From Burkholderia ubonensis (GTDB taxonomy: Bacteria > Pseudomonadota > Gammaproteobacteria > Burkholderiales > Burkholderiaceae): a DNA stretch of 64,000 nucleotides. How positions within the stretch are numbered: the stretch's first letter is position 1; each line of letters begins with the position of its first letter. The notes under the pieces were generated by a model that saw only the letters and a program-made list of their open reading frames with translations, was not told where the DNA came from and ran no database searches. The position numbers and the translations under genes were made by a program. The stretch spans positions 1,922,001 to 1,986,000 of the forward strand of contig NZ_CP013420.1 of the NCBI RefSeq assembly GCF_001718695.1, in the 5' to 3' direction. This document shows positions 9,020 through 17,670 of the stretch, piece after piece.

Positions 9020-9137
9020 GTATGGCGCGCGTGACCACCGGGCCTCGCGCGCCAAATCAAGTCGGTGGCCGGCGCGCCACGCGCCGCCACCCCAGATCGC
9101 TTGATCAAGCGGACCGCCACACGGCGGTTCGCTTTTT
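9020..9137 (+). ncRNA. Candidate small RNA with its own terminator
   Basis: Three stem-loops follow each other on the plus strand: an 8-bp stem 9024-9031/9046-9053, a stem of about 12 bp with one bulge at 9064-9092, and an 11-bp stem (one G-U pair) 9108-9118/9123-9133 followed by five T residues. No plus-strand gene precedes this terminator for more than 1 kb, apart from one already closed at 8097. A separate short transcript would explain it. I cannot see a convincing promoter, and the 5' end given here is a guess. Confidence 0.35.
9108..9137 (+). terminator. Rightward Rho-independent terminator with no upstream coding gene
   Basis: An 11-bp stem with a 4-nt ACAC loop and a TTTTT tail points along the plus strand, opposite to both neighbouring genes. 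Confidence 0.65.
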
Positions 9138-9307
9138 CCGGAGGGAAGTTTGCCCATCCCACTGAAGGGTTCGCAAAGTGCCTGTCATGTCGTTGGGCCG
9201 TTAAGGCACCGGGCGTGCTTTGCATCAGGCGTTCTTGCTCCTAAACCTTGCGCCGGCGCCGTGAGGCGGCCGGCTTCTCGTCGTCGTGACGGAGTCGCTG
9301 CTGCGGG

Positions 9308-10519
9308 TCATTCCCAGGACAGCGCGCCCCCCGTCTGATACTCGATCACTCGCGTCTCGAAGAAGTTGCGCTCCTTCTTCAGGTCGATCATCTCACTCAT
9401 CCACGGGAACGGGTTTTCCTCGTTCGGGTACAGCGGATCGAGGCCGATCTGCTGGCAACGGCGGTTGCAGATGAAGCGCAGATAGCTCTTGAACATCGAC
9501 GCGTTCAGACCCAGCACGCCGCGCGGCATCGTGTCCTCTGCGTAGCGGTATTCGAGATCGACAGCCTGCTTGAACAGCTCGCGAATCTCCGCGCGGAACT
9601 CCGCGGTCCACAGATGCGGATTCTCGAGCTTGATCTGGTTGATCAGGTCGATGCCGAAATTGCAGTGCATCGACTCGTCGCGCAGGATGTACTGATATTG
9701 CTCTGCAGCACCCGTCATCTTGTTCTGGCGGCCGAGCGCGAGGATCTGCGTGAACCCGACATAGAAGAACAGGCCTTCCATGATGCAGGCGAACACGATC
9801 AGCGACTTCAGCAGCTTCTGGTCCGCTTCGAGCGTGCCGGTCTTGAAGGCCGGGTCCGTCAGCGTATGGATGAACGGGATCAGGAATTCGTCCTTCGCAC
9901 GGATCGACGCGACCTCGTGGTACGCGTTGAAGATCTCGCCTTCGTCGAGACCGAGCGATTCGACAATATATTGGTACGCGTGCGTGTGGATCGCCTCTTC
10001 GAACGCCTGGCGCAGCAGGAACTGCCGGCACTCGGGCGCCGTGATGTGGCGGTACGTGCCGAGCACGATGTTGTTCGCCGCCAGCGAGTCGGCCGTCACG
10101 AAGAAGCCGAGGTTGCGCTTGACGATGCGGCGCTCGTCCTCGGTCAGCCCGTTCGGATCCTTCCACAGAGCGATGTCGCGGGACATGTTGATTTCCTGCG
10201 GCATCCAGTGGTTCGCGCAACCGGCCAGATACTTTTCCCACGCCCACTTGTACTTGAACGGCACCAGCTGATTGACGTCAGTCTGGCCGTTGATGATGCG
10301 CTTGTCGGCGACATTCACGCGCGCTTCCGAACCGGCAGCGGGAGCAGCCGATGCGTGCGGTGCGACCGCGAGATCGCCTTCGAAAATGTCACGAGCCTGT
10401 TGGGCGGCAGGCGCTGCGGCCTGCATTCCGACAGCCATTCCTGCGGGGGTGCGCATCGCATTCTGCTGCGCTCCGCTCGCGGGAGTTACGGCAGTCTTCT
10501 CGTCATCCCAGTTGAGCAT
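9308..10519 (-). CDS. nrdB: Class Ia ribonucleotide reductase, small (beta) subunit
   Basis: A 403-residue ferritin-like R2 protein that holds the diiron-tyrosyl radical used by NrdA to reduce ribonucleotides. The first about 80 residues are a poorly conserved Ala/Pro-rich extension. The R2 core follows with the iron-ligand helices (the ADSLAANNI and [13 protein letters not shown] segments, and later DESMHCNFG). The C-terminal tail that docks on NrdA ends in GGALSWE. It lies downstream of nrdA on the same strand but after a 363-bp gap. A GGTGAG Shine-Dalgarno precedes the ATG. Confidence 0.97.
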   Translation of the reverse strand: MLNWDDEKTAVTPASGAQQNAMRTPAGMAVGMQAAAPAAQQARDIFEGDLAVAPHASAAPAAGSEARVNVADKRIINGQTDVNQLVPFKYKWAWEKYLAGCANHWMPQEINMSRDIALWKDPNGLTEDERRIVKRNLGFFVTADSLAANNIVLGTYRHITAPECRQFLLRQAFEEAIHTHAYQYIVESLGLDEGEIFNAYHEVASIRAKDEFLIPFIHTLTDPAFKTGTLEADQKLLKSLIVFACIMEGLFFYVGFTQILALGRQNKMTGAAEQYQYILRDESMHCNFGIDLINQIKLENPHLWTAEFRAEIRELFKQAVDLEYRYAEDTMPRGVLGLNASMFKSYLRFICNRRCQQIGLDPLYPNEENPFPWMSEMIDLKKERNFFETRVIEYQTGGALSWE

Positions 10520-10882
10520 AAATTCTCACCATCAATTTAGAACGGTTTGTACCATCTTTTCCTGAGCGATAAAAGGGCTCGCTCACGAAAAATCCCTTTT
10601 TCGATTCGCGTTGCGACCTCGATACAACACTTTGAGCAACGCATCGTCGTTCATGCAGCGCGCGACGTGTGTCGCACATGTATCGCGAGGTGCGCTCGAC
10701 GCATCGAACGCGGATCGAAACGTGACGCCGTCGGGGCTGCTTCGATCGCTTGTCACTGCCTGCAACGCGCTTGCCGCGTTACAGATTCCTTATCATTTTT
10801 TTAGTTGAGAGCGGCGCGCACTTCAACCTTTATCGGTTGCCGTGCACGCCGCCCGGAGCCCTGCCGAGTCAGTCGCGCCGCG
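10520..10882. other. 363-bp gap between nrdA and nrdB
   Basis: No coding frame with convincing codon use is seen. A small inverted repeat (GAGCG/CGCTC, within about 10564-10583) and an AT-rich stretch lie just upstream of nrdB, so nrdB may have its own promoter or leader. I see no NrdR box here and no clear terminator after nrdA. Confidence 0.45.
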
Positions 10883-13855
10883 TTACTGGCACGCTTCGCA
10901 CTCGTCGAAGCCCGGGTCGCCCGGACGCATCATGCATACCGGACCTTCCGCCTCGACCGGCGCAGCATTCACCGTGCCCGCTGCCGACGCGTCGCCTCCC
11001 GTTGCGCCGAAGCCGCCTGCCGCGCCCTGCGCGCCGCCCGCACCACCGCTCGTCGGCACCGCGTTCAGCGCGCCGTGCGCGACCGTCGACTTCTCGACGT
11101 GCGTCGCCGCCATCGTGCGCAGGTAGTACGTCGTCTTCAGGCCGCGCAGCCACGCGAGCTTGTAGACCTCGTCGAGCTTCTTGCCCGATGCGCCGCCCAT
11201 GTAGATGTTCAGCGACTGCGCCTGGTCGATCCACTTCTGACGGCGCGACGCCGCCTCGACCAGCCACGTCGGATCGACCTCGAATGCGGTCGCGTAGATC
11301 GCGCGCAGGTCGGCCGGAACGCGGTCGATGCGCGACAGCATGCCGTCGAAGTACTTCAGGTCGGCGACCATCACCTCGTCCCACAGGCCGCGCTCCTTCA
11401 GGTCGCGCACCAGGTACTCGTTGACCACCGTGAACTCGCCCGACAGGTTCGACTTCACGTACAGGTTCTGGAAGGTCGGCTCGATGCATGCCGACACGCC
11501 GATGATGTTCGAGATCGTCGCCGTCGGCGCGATCGCGACGCAGTTCGAGTTGCGCATCCCGTGCGCGGCGATCCGCGAACGCAGCTCCGACCAGTCGAGC
11601 GACTCGGACGTATCGACCTCGACGTAGCCGCCGCGGGCTTCCGTCAGCAGCTTCAGCGTGTCCTGCGGGAGGATGCCGCGATCCCACAGCGAGCCGCGGT
11701 AGCTCGAGTAGCGGCCGCGCTCCTCGGCCAGCTCGGTCGACGCGTAGTACGCGTAGTAGCAGACCGCTTCCATCGAGCGGTCGGCGAACTCGACCGCCGC
11801 TTGCGACGCGTACGGCGTGCGCAGCAGGTGCAGGCAGTCCTGGAAGCCCATGATGCCCATGCCGACCGGGCGGTGCTTCAGGTTCGAGTTGCGCGCCTTC
11901 GGCACCGCGTAGTAGTTGATGTCGATCACGTTGTCGAGCATGCGCATCGCGACGCTGACCGTGCGCTTCAGCTTGTCGTGGTCGAGCGCGTAGCTGCCGT
12001 CCGCCTGCTTCACGAGGTGGGCGACCAGGTTCACCGAACCCAGGTTGCAGACCGCGATCTCGGTGTCGCTGGTGTTCAGCGTGATTTCCGTGCACAGGTT
12101 CGACGAGTGGACGACGCCGACGTGCTGCTGCGGCGAGCGCACGTTGCACGGGTCCTTGAACGTGATCCACGGGTGGCCCGTTTCGAACAGCATCCCGAGC
12201 ATCTTGCGCCAGAGCTGCTGCGCCGGGATCTTCTTGAACAGCTTGATCTCGCCGCGAGCGACCTTGTCCTCGTACGCCGTGTAGGCCGTCTCGAACTCGG
12301 CGCCGAACTTGTCGTGCAGGTCCGGGCAGGTCGACGGCGAGAACAGCGTCCAGTCGCCGCCTTCCATCACGCGCTTCATGAACAGGTCGGGAATCCAGTT
12401 CGCCGTGTTCATGTCGTGCGTGCGGCGGCGATCGTCGCCGGTGTTCTTGCGCAGCTCGAGGAATTCCTCGATGTCGAGGTGCCACGATTCCAGGTACGCG
12501 CAAACCGCGCCCTTGCGCTTGCCGCCCTGGTTGACCGCGACCGCGGTGTCGTTGACGACCTTCAGGAACGGGACCACGCCTTGCGACTTGCCGTTCGTAC
12601 CCTTGATATGCGAGCCGAGTGCGCGCACGCGGGTCCAGTCGTTGCCGAGGCCGCCGGCGAACTTCGACAGCAGCGCGTTTTCCTTCAGCGCCTCATAGAT
12701 GCCGTCCAGGTCGTCCGCGACCGTCGTCAGGTAGCACGACGACAGCTGCGAGCGGTGGGTGCCCGAGTTGAACAGCGTCGGCGTCGAGCTCATGAAGTCG
12801 AAGCTCGACAGCACGTTGTAGAACTCGATCGCGCGCGCTTCGCGGTCGATCTCGTTCAGCGAGAGGCCCATCGCGACGCGCATGAAGAACGCCTGCGGCA
12901 TTTCGATGCGGCTGCCGTCGACGTGCAGGAAGTAGCGGTCGTACAGCGTCTGCAGGCCGAGGTAGCCGAACTGCAGGTCGCGGCTCGCGTCGAGCGCGTC
13001 GCCGAGGCGCTTCAGGTCGAACTGCAGCAGCTTGTCGTCGAGCAGGCCGGCGTCGACGCCGCGCTTCAGGAACTGCGGGAAGTACTCCGCGTAGCGGGTC
13101 GACATCTCGGCCTGAACCACTTCCTCGCCGAGGATCTCGCGGCGGATCGTGTGCAGCAGGATGCGGGCCGTGACCTGGCTGTACGCCGGGTCCTTCTCGA
13201 TCATCGTGCGTGCTGCCAGGATCGCCGAGTCGTAGACCTGGCTCATCGGCACGCCGTCGTACAGGTTCTTCACCGTCTCCGCGACGATCGGGTCAGGGTT
13301 AACCGCAGCGCCGAGGCCGTCGCACGCGGACACGATCAGCGCGCGCAGCGCGTTCAGGTCCAGCGGACGGGTCACGCCGTTGTCGACGACGTTGATGCCG
13401 CCGGCCGATTCGACCGCCGGCGCTTCCTCGCCCGCGTGCTGGCGCTCGAGGTGACGCTTCTCGCGGTACAGCACGTACGCACGCGCGACGTTGTGCTCGC
13501 CGCCGCGCATCAGCGCGAGCTCGACCTGGTCCTGGATGTCCTCGATATGGAACGTGCCGCCGTTCGGACGGCTGCGCACGAGCGCACGCACCACGTTGTG
13601 CGTCAGCTGCTCGACCAGTTCGCGCACGCGTGCCGAGGCCGCGCCCTGCCCGCCGTTCACGGCCAGGAAAGCCTTGGTCACCGCGATCGCGATCTTCGAC
13701 GGCTCGAACGACACCACGCTGCCGTTGCGGCGGATCACCTTGTAGTCGGCGAACGTGGCCTGCGGCGCGAGCGCCTGCGCGCCTTGTTCGGTCCCGCCGA
13801 GAGGACGGCTCGATGCGCTCTCGTATTGGGACGTCGCGTTGTCGGTGGTTTGCAT
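10883..13855 (-). CDS. nrdA: Class Ia ribonucleotide reductase, large (alpha) subunit
   Basis: A 990-residue R1 protein that reduces ribonucleoside diphosphates to deoxy forms. An N-terminal ATP-cone allosteric domain is visible (YKVIRRNGSVVSFEPSKIAI, residues about 37-56). The barrel core carries the active-site segments NLCTEI and the SACIEPTFQN region. After a Gly/Ala-rich linker it ends in a redox-tail pair (DECEACQ) that re-reduces the active site. I start it at ATG 13853-13855, which has a GGAG Shine-Dalgarno 8 bp upstream. The frame is open further upstream but without a suitable start. Transcription appears to start about 316 bp upstream at a promoter covered by NrdR boxes. Confidence 0.97.
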   Translation of the reverse strand: MQTTDNATSQYESASSRPLGGTEQGAQALAPQATFADYKVIRRNGSVVSFEPSKIAIAVTKAFLAVNGGQGAASARVRELVEQLTHNVVRALVRSRPNGGTFHIEDIQDQVELALMRGGEHNVARAYVLYREKRHLERQHAGEEAPAVESAGGINVVDNGVTRPLDLNALRALIVSACDGLGAAVNPDPIVAETVKNLYDGVPMSQVYDSAILAARTMIEKDPAYSQVTARILLHTIRREILGEEVVQAEMSTRYAEYFPQFLKRGVDAGLLDDKLLQFDLKRLGDALDASRDLQFGYLGLQTLYDRYFLHVDGSRIEMPQAFFMRVAMGLSLNEIDREARAIEFYNVLSSFDFMSSTPTLFNSGTHRSQLSSCYLTTVADDLDGIYEALKENALLSKFAGGLGNDWTRVRALGSHIKGTNGKSQGVVPFLKVVNDTAVAVNQGGKRKGAVCAYLESWHLDIEEFLELRKNTGDDRRRTHDMNTANWIPDLFMKRVMEGGDWTLFSPSTCPDLHDKFGAEFETAYTAYEDKVARGEIKLFKKIPAQQLWRKMLGMLFETGHPWITFKDPCNVRSPQQHVGVVHSSNLCTEITLNTSDTEIAVCNLGSVNLVAHLVKQADGSYALDHDKLKRTVSVAMRMLDNVIDINYYAVPKARNSNLKHRPVGMGIMGFQDCLHLLRTPYASQAAVEFADRSMEAVCYYAYYASTELAEERGRYSSYRGSLWDRGILPQDTLKLLTEARGGYVEVDTSESLDWSELRSRIAAHGMRNSNCVAIAPTATISNIIGVSACIEPTFQNLYVKSNLSGEFTVVNEYLVRDLKERGLWDEVMVADLKYFDGMLSRIDRVPADLRAIYATAFEVDPTWLVEAASRRQKWIDQAQSLNIYMGGASGKKLDEVYKLAWLRGLKTTYYLRTMAATHVEKSTVAHGALNAVPTSGGAGGAQGAAGGFGATGGDASAAGTVNAAPVEAEGPVCMMRPGDPGFDECEACQ

Positions 13856-14172
13856 GTGCAAAGCTCCTGGTGTTGGGTGATGCGGGGGGAACCGCGGATT
13901 AAAACGATCGCTGCGCAATGCGGTGCGCGAGCGGTAAGACGCGAGCGACGCGTCGGGAAAGCCGGTTCGGCCGATGCGCGACAACCGAGCCGGTCGTGTG
14001 CTTCGTCATGTGTCCTGCGCCCCGTCGACACTTGCTGCGCTGATCGCGACGCCCGGACCGCCGGCCTGACGCGTCGCCCTGAGAACTCTTTCCGCCGGCG
14101 TTGCCCGCCGGTCCGTGCCGCCCGGGTTTTCCCCGCGGCACACACTATATCTAGTGCAGAACTACTCAACTG
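13856..14172 (-). promoter_or_regulatory. Long 5' leader of nrdA
   Basis: If the promoter at 14179-14207 is right, the nrdA mRNA has a leader of roughly 316 nt. It is GC-rich with several potential stem-loops. It also holds a 36-codon frame starting with ATG at about 14007-14009 and ending at TAA 13899-13901. I do not recognise a known riboswitch in it. Confidence 0.4.
14142..14157 (-). promoter_or_regulatory. NrdR box 1
   Basis: ACACTATATCTAGTGC closely matches the palindromic NrdR operator consensus acaCwATATATwGtgt. NrdR is the ATP/dATP-sensing repressor of ribonucleotide reductase genes. Confidence 0.82.
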
Positions 14173-14188
14173 GCACCAAGTATAGTGG
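14173..14188 (-). promoter_or_regulatory. NrdR box 2
   Basis: GCACCAAGTATAGTGG is a weaker match to the NrdR consensus. It lies 31 bp from box 1, start to start, which is three helical turns and the spacing usual for paired NrdR boxes. It overlaps the -10 element. Confidence 0.72.
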
Positions 14189-14207
14189 ACATTCGGACGA
14201 CGTCCAA
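14179..14207 (-). promoter_or_regulatory. nrdA promoter
   Basis: Read leftward, a TTGGAC -35 (14202-14207), a 17-bp spacer and a TATACT -10 (14179-14184). The -10 lies inside NrdR box 2 and box 1 lies just downstream of the likely start site, so NrdR binding would block RNA polymerase. Confidence 0.65.
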
Positions 14208-14305
14208 CCGGAGAATTTGCGATGGAGCCCTTGACATCGCGAACGGTCAGACGCGACAAGGCATTCGCCGGAAAAATAGTTCTCGCGCGTCAAAAAACCC
14301 CGCGA

Positions 14306-14896
14306 TCAGTGCTGCCGGAAAGGAAAGTATTCGGCAGAAAAGCCGGTATCGCTTGCGAAGCGTTGCCAATCGAAGTGCGGGCCGGGGTCGGTCTTGCGGC
14401 CCGGCGCGACATCGGAATGCCCGGCGAACGCGTCGACCGGATAGCGGGCTGCGAGCCCGCGCGCGAGCGTGCCGAGGGTCGCGTACTGGGCGGCTTCGAA
14501 CGGCACGTCGTCCGCGCCTTCGAGCTCGATGCCGATCGAGAAATCGTTGCAGCGCGGCCGGCCGAAGAACTCGGACGCGCCCGCGTGCCATGCTCGCTCG
14601 TCGCATGACACGAACTGCACGAGCTCGCCGTCGCGACGGATCAGGAAATGCGCGGACACCCGCACGCCGCGCAGGTGGGCCTGGTAATAGGGATGCGCGT
14701 CGCAGTCGAGACGGTTCAGGAACAGCGCCTCGATCGCGTCGCCGCCGAATTCGCCGGGGGGCAGGCTGATGTTGTGGACGACGACGAGCGTCGGCACCGC
14801 ACCCGCGGGCCGCGCCTCGAAGTTCGGCGACGGCGCATGGCGCGCGTCGCGCACCCAGCCGTTCGCGTCGATCGACAGGAACCGCGCGCCGCTCAT
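14306..14896 (-). CDS. ampD: 1,6-anhydro-N-acetylmuramoyl-L-alanine amidase
   Basis: A 196-residue cytosolic zinc amidase of the amidase_2 family. It cuts the stem peptide from anhydro-muropeptides during cell-wall recycling. In many Gram-negatives its loss de-represses AmpC beta-lactamase through AmpR. Zinc ligands are apparent as His41 (VVVHNIS), His160 (AGHSDVAPGRKTDPG) and Asp170 in the same motif. No signal peptide is present, which separates it from periplasmic AmiD. Its ATG overlaps the upstream gene's stop by 4 nt (ATGA). Confidence 0.95.
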   Translation of the reverse strand: MSGARFLSIDANGWVRDARHAPSPNFEARPAGAVPTLVVVHNISLPPGEFGGDAIEALFLNRLDCDAHPYYQAHLRGVRVSAHFLIRRDGELVQFVSCDERAWHAGASEFFGRPRCNDFSIGIELEGADDVPFEAAQYATLGTLARGLAARYPVDAFAGHSDVAPGRKTDPGPHFDWQRFASDTGFSAEYFPFRQH

Positions 14897-15210
14897 CGCG
14901 CGCCGCGGTCGTTCGTGCGCGCGGCGTGGCGCTGCGCGTGCTCGGCGCTGCAGAAATACTCGCCGCGCGCGACGACCGCGTCGCCCTTCGGCGCGTGCAC
15001 GCCGCACTCGGCGCAGCGCACCATCGGCTCGGGAAGCGGCTGCGCGCCGCCCGCGCGCTCGGCGCCGCCGTAGCCTTGCGCACCGGCGCCCGGCCCCGCT
15101 TCGCGACCGGCGTCCTGCCCGGTTCGCGCTTGCGCCTGCGCCTGGCGCAGCTTGCGCGCGACCCACGAGGTCGCGAAGAACACGAGGATGAGGAGAAGAA
15201 TCTGTCGCAT
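14893..15210 (-). CDS. Small membrane-anchored zinc-ribbon-like protein (PP0621 family)
   Basis: A 105-residue protein. One N-terminal membrane helix (residues about 2-17) is followed by a Gln/Ala-rich linker and a C-terminal treble-clef-like cysteine cluster (VRCAECG at about 63-69 and YFCSAEHA at about 84-92). I recognise the family only as the short conserved protein usually found next to ampD. Its function is unknown. It overlaps ampD by 4 nt and follows the cytochrome c assembly gene by 15 bp, so the three are probably one operon. Confidence 0.8.
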   Translation of the reverse strand: MRQILLLILVFFATSWVARKLRQAQAQARTGQDAGREAGPGAGAQGYGGAERAGGAQPLPEPMVRCAECGVHAPKGDAVVARGEYFCSAEHAQRHAARTNDRGAR

Positions 15211-15225
15211 CGCGAATCAGCCCGG

Positions 15226-16122
15226 TCAAACCACGGAGCGGTGCAGCAGCACCTCGAAAACGAACCGGCTGCCGACATACGCGAGCAGCAGCGCGGCGAA
15301 CGACACGAGCACCCAGCGCGCGGCGCCCCGCCCGCGCCAGCCCGACGTCCTGCGCGCGACCAGCAGCCCGCCGAACATCAGCCAGGACAGGATCGCGAAC
15401 ACGGTCTTGTGGTCGAGCCGCATCGCGCGCGCGTCGACCTGCTCGCTGAACAGGATCCCGGACGCGAGCGTCAGCGTGAGCAGCACGAAGCCCGCGCCGA
15501 TCAGGCGGAACAGCAGCTTCTCGAGCGTGAGCAGCGGCGGCAGCGTTTCGAGCCAGCTCGCGATCCAGCCCGTCGAGCCGTCGCGCCCGCCGCTTCGGAG
15601 CGACTGCAGGCGCCGCTCGACCATCAGCATCAGGATCGCGTGCAGCGCCGCGATCGCGAACAGGCCGTACGCGATGTTCGCGATCAGGAAGTGCAGCTTG
15701 AACAGCGGCGCTGCGGCATAAGGCAGCACCCGCACGCCGCCGAACACCAGCGGCAGCAGCGACGCGCCGCACGCGAGCGGCAGCACGAGCAGCCGCAGGC
15801 TGTCGAGCGGGAAGAAGAAGCTCTCGATCCAGTAGATGCCGGCGCCGAGCCAGAACATCGCGGACAGCGCGAACGCGAAGCCGAACACCATCGCGTCGTG
15901 CGGGAAGATCGTCATGTGGAGCAGCACGCCATGCGCGACGAGCGCGGCGAACAGCAGCGCGCGGCCGGGCCCGCTCATCCCGGAGGCGGCGGAAGCCGGA
16001 ACCGGCACGGCCGGCACGCTCGCGACGAGCGGCGAGCCCGCGCCTTGGCGGTGCGTGCGCCAGCCGGCAACGGCGAGGCCGCCGTACAGGAATGCGGTGA
16101 GGGCATACAGTACAATATCCAT
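15226..16122 (-). CDS. CcsA/YpjD-type cytochrome c assembly membrane protein
   Basis: A 298-residue polytopic membrane protein with about eight hydrophobic segments. It belongs to the CcsA/HemX (YpjD) branch of cytochrome c assembly proteins, which bind or handle heme. Histidines in hydrophobic context (VAHGVLLHMTIFPHD, KLHFLIAN and LDHKTVFAILSW) are likely heme-binding positions. It shares a divergent promoter region of about 86 bp with ffh. Confidence 0.87.
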   Translation of the reverse strand: MDIVLYALTAFLYGGLAVAGWRTHRQGAGSPLVASVPAVPVPASAASGMSGPGRALLFAALVAHGVLLHMTIFPHDAMVFGFAFALSAMFWLGAGIYWIESFFFPLDSLRLLVLPLACGASLLPLVFGGVRVLPYAAAPLFKLHFLIANIAYGLFAIAALHAILMLMVERRLQSLRSGGRDGSTGWIASWLETLPPLLTLEKLLFRLIGAGFVLLTLTLASGILFSEQVDARAMRLDHKTVFAILSWLMFGGLLVARRTSGWRGRGAARWVLVSFAALLLAYVGSRFVFEVLLHRSVV

Positions 16123-16208
16123 GTTCGAAGTTTACACTAGGCCCCCTTCCCGCGACGGCTCCCTTGTTGAGTTCCGCCGCCTTCGGGCCCCACTGTCCAT
16201 CGCTCCCC

Positions 16209-17576
16209 ATGCTCGACAATCTCACTCAACGGATGGCGCGCGTCGTCAAGACGCTGCGCGGCGAGGCCCGGCTCACCGAGGCGAACACCCAGGAGATGCT
16301 CCGCGAGGTGCGCCTCGCGCTGCTCGAGGCCGACGTCGCGCTGCCCGTCGTCCGCGAATTCATCGCCAAGGTCAAGGAAAAAGCCCTCGGCGAGGAAGTG
16401 ATCAGCAGCCTGTCGCCGGGCCAGGCGCTCGTCGGCGTGGTCCAGAAGGAGCTGACCGCCGTGATCGGCGGCGACTACGAGGGCAAGGCCGCCGAGCTGA
16501 ACCTCGCCGTCACGCCGCCCGCAGTGATCCTGATGGCCGGCCTGCAGGGCGCGGGCAAGACCACCACCTCCGGCAAGCTCGCGAAGCTGCTGCGCGAGAA
16601 GTACAAGAAGAAAGTGCTGACGGTGTCGTGCGACGTGTACCGCCCCGCCGCGATCATGCAGCTGAAAACGGTGAGCGAACAGGTCGGCGCCGACTTCTTC
16701 CCGTCGACGCCGGACCAGAAGCCGGTCGACATCGCGCTCGCCGCGGTCGACTGGGCGAAGCGCCACTACCATGACGTGCTGATCGTCGACACGGCCGGCC
16801 GTCTCGGCATCGACGAAGCGATGATGCAGGAGATCGCCGCGCTGCACGCCACGCTGAATCCCGCCGAAACGCTGTTCGTCGTCGACGCGATGCTCGGCCA
16901 GGATGCGGTCAACACCGCGAAGGCGTTCAACGACGCGCTGCCGCTCACCGGCGTCGTGCTGACCAAGCTCGACGGCGACTCGCGCGGCGGCGCCGCGCTG
17001 TCGGTGCGCCACATCACCGGCAAGCCGATCAAGTTCGTCGGTGTCGCCGAGAAGCTCGACGGCCTCGAGATCTTCCACCCGGACCGGATGGCGAACCGGA
17101 TCCTCGGCATGGGCGACATCCTCGCGCTCGTCGAGGAAGCGCAGCGCGGCGTCGACGTGCAGGCCGCGCAGAAGCTCGCCGACAAGGTGAAGAAAGGCGG
17201 CGACTTCGACCTGAACGATTTCCGCGCGCAGATCTCGCAGATGAAGAACATGGGCGGCCTGTCGTCGCTGATGGACAAGCTGCCCGCGCAGTTCCAGCAG
17301 GCGGCCGCCGGCGCCGACATGGGCCAGGCCGAAAAGCAGATCCGCCGGATGGAAGGGATCATCAGCTCGATGACGCCCGCCGAACGCGCGAAACCCGAGA
17401 TCATCAAGGCAACGCGCAAGCGCCGCATTGCCGCCGGCGCGGGCGTGCCGGTGCAGGAAGTCAACCGGATGCTGAACCAGTACGACCAGATGCGTACGAT
17501 GATGAAGAAGCTGAAGGGCGGCAACATGCAGAAGATGATGCGCGGCCTGAAGGGCATGATGCCCGGCCTGCGCTGA
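16209..17576 (+). CDS. ffh: Signal recognition particle protein
   Basis: A 455-residue SRP GTPase that, with 4.5S RNA, targets nascent inner-membrane proteins to FtsY and SecYEG. The N domain (residues about 1-85) is followed by the G domain with G1 GLQGAGKTTTSGKL (about 106-119), DTAGR (G3), TKLDGD (G4), and the Met-rich M domain at the C-terminus (about 300-455, ending MMRGLKGMMPGLR). I start at ATG 16209 (MLDNLTQRM), the usual N-terminus. An in-frame ATG 15 codons upstream would add a non-conserved extension. Confidence 0.97.
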   Translation: MLDNLTQRMARVVKTLRGEARLTEANTQEMLREVRLALLEADVALPVVREFIAKVKEKALGEEVISSLSPGQALVGVVQKELTAVIGGDYEGKAAELNLAVTPPAVILMAGLQGAGKTTTSGKLAKLLREKYKKKVLTVSCDVYRPAAIMQLKTVSEQVGADFFPSTPDQKPVDIALAAVDWAKRHYHDVLIVDTAGRLGIDEAMMQEIAALHATLNPAETLFVVDAMLGQDAVNTAKAFNDALPLTGVVLTKLDGDSRGGAALSVRHITGKPIKFVGVAEKLDGLEIFHPDRMANRILGMGDILALVEEAQRGVDVQAAQKLADKVKKGGDFDLNDFRAQISQMKNMGGLSSLMDKLPAQFQQAAAGADMGQAEKQIRRMEGIISSMTPAERAKPEIIKATRKRRIAAGAGVPVQEVNRMLNQYDQMRTMMKKLKGGNMQKMMRGLKGMMPGLR

Positions 17577-17581
17577 TTCCG

Positions 17582-17606
17582 CCCGTCGGCCGGCGCGCGG
17601 GTTTTT
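17582..17606 (+). terminator. Possible terminator after ffh
   Basis: A short CCCG/CGGG-closed GC-rich hairpin is followed by five T residues, a few bp after the ffh stop. The stem is imperfect. Confidence 0.4.
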
Positions 17607-17670
17607 GCTGTAGCGCGCGCCGCCCGATCTGCTTCATTCTTATTTGTATACCGACTGCCCGCCAGAACTC

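Larger units (their letters stand above)
8871..9307. other. 437-bp intergenic region between the H1-like gene and nrdB
   Basis: There is no open frame with convincing codon use. The part near 8871-9015 should hold the promoter of the H1-like gene (leftward), though I see no clear consensus hexamers. The part from about 9020 to 9137 holds three successive stem-loops and a rightward terminator (see the ncRNA entry). No gene is seen in 9140-9307. Confidence 0.5.

Noticed and set aside
13899..14009. The 36-codon frame in the nrdA leader as a definite gene
   Set aside because: It starts with ATG but has no clear Shine-Dalgarno, its composition is that of random GC-rich DNA, and I cannot show conservation. 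It is kept only as a note in the leader finding.
10805..14185. A very long open frame (over 1,100 codons) on the plus strand opposite nrdA
   Set aside because: It is Arg/Val/Asp-rich with no family motifs and mirrors the codon pattern of nrdA. In DNA this GC-rich, antisense frames stay open by chance. nrdA itself is unmistakable.
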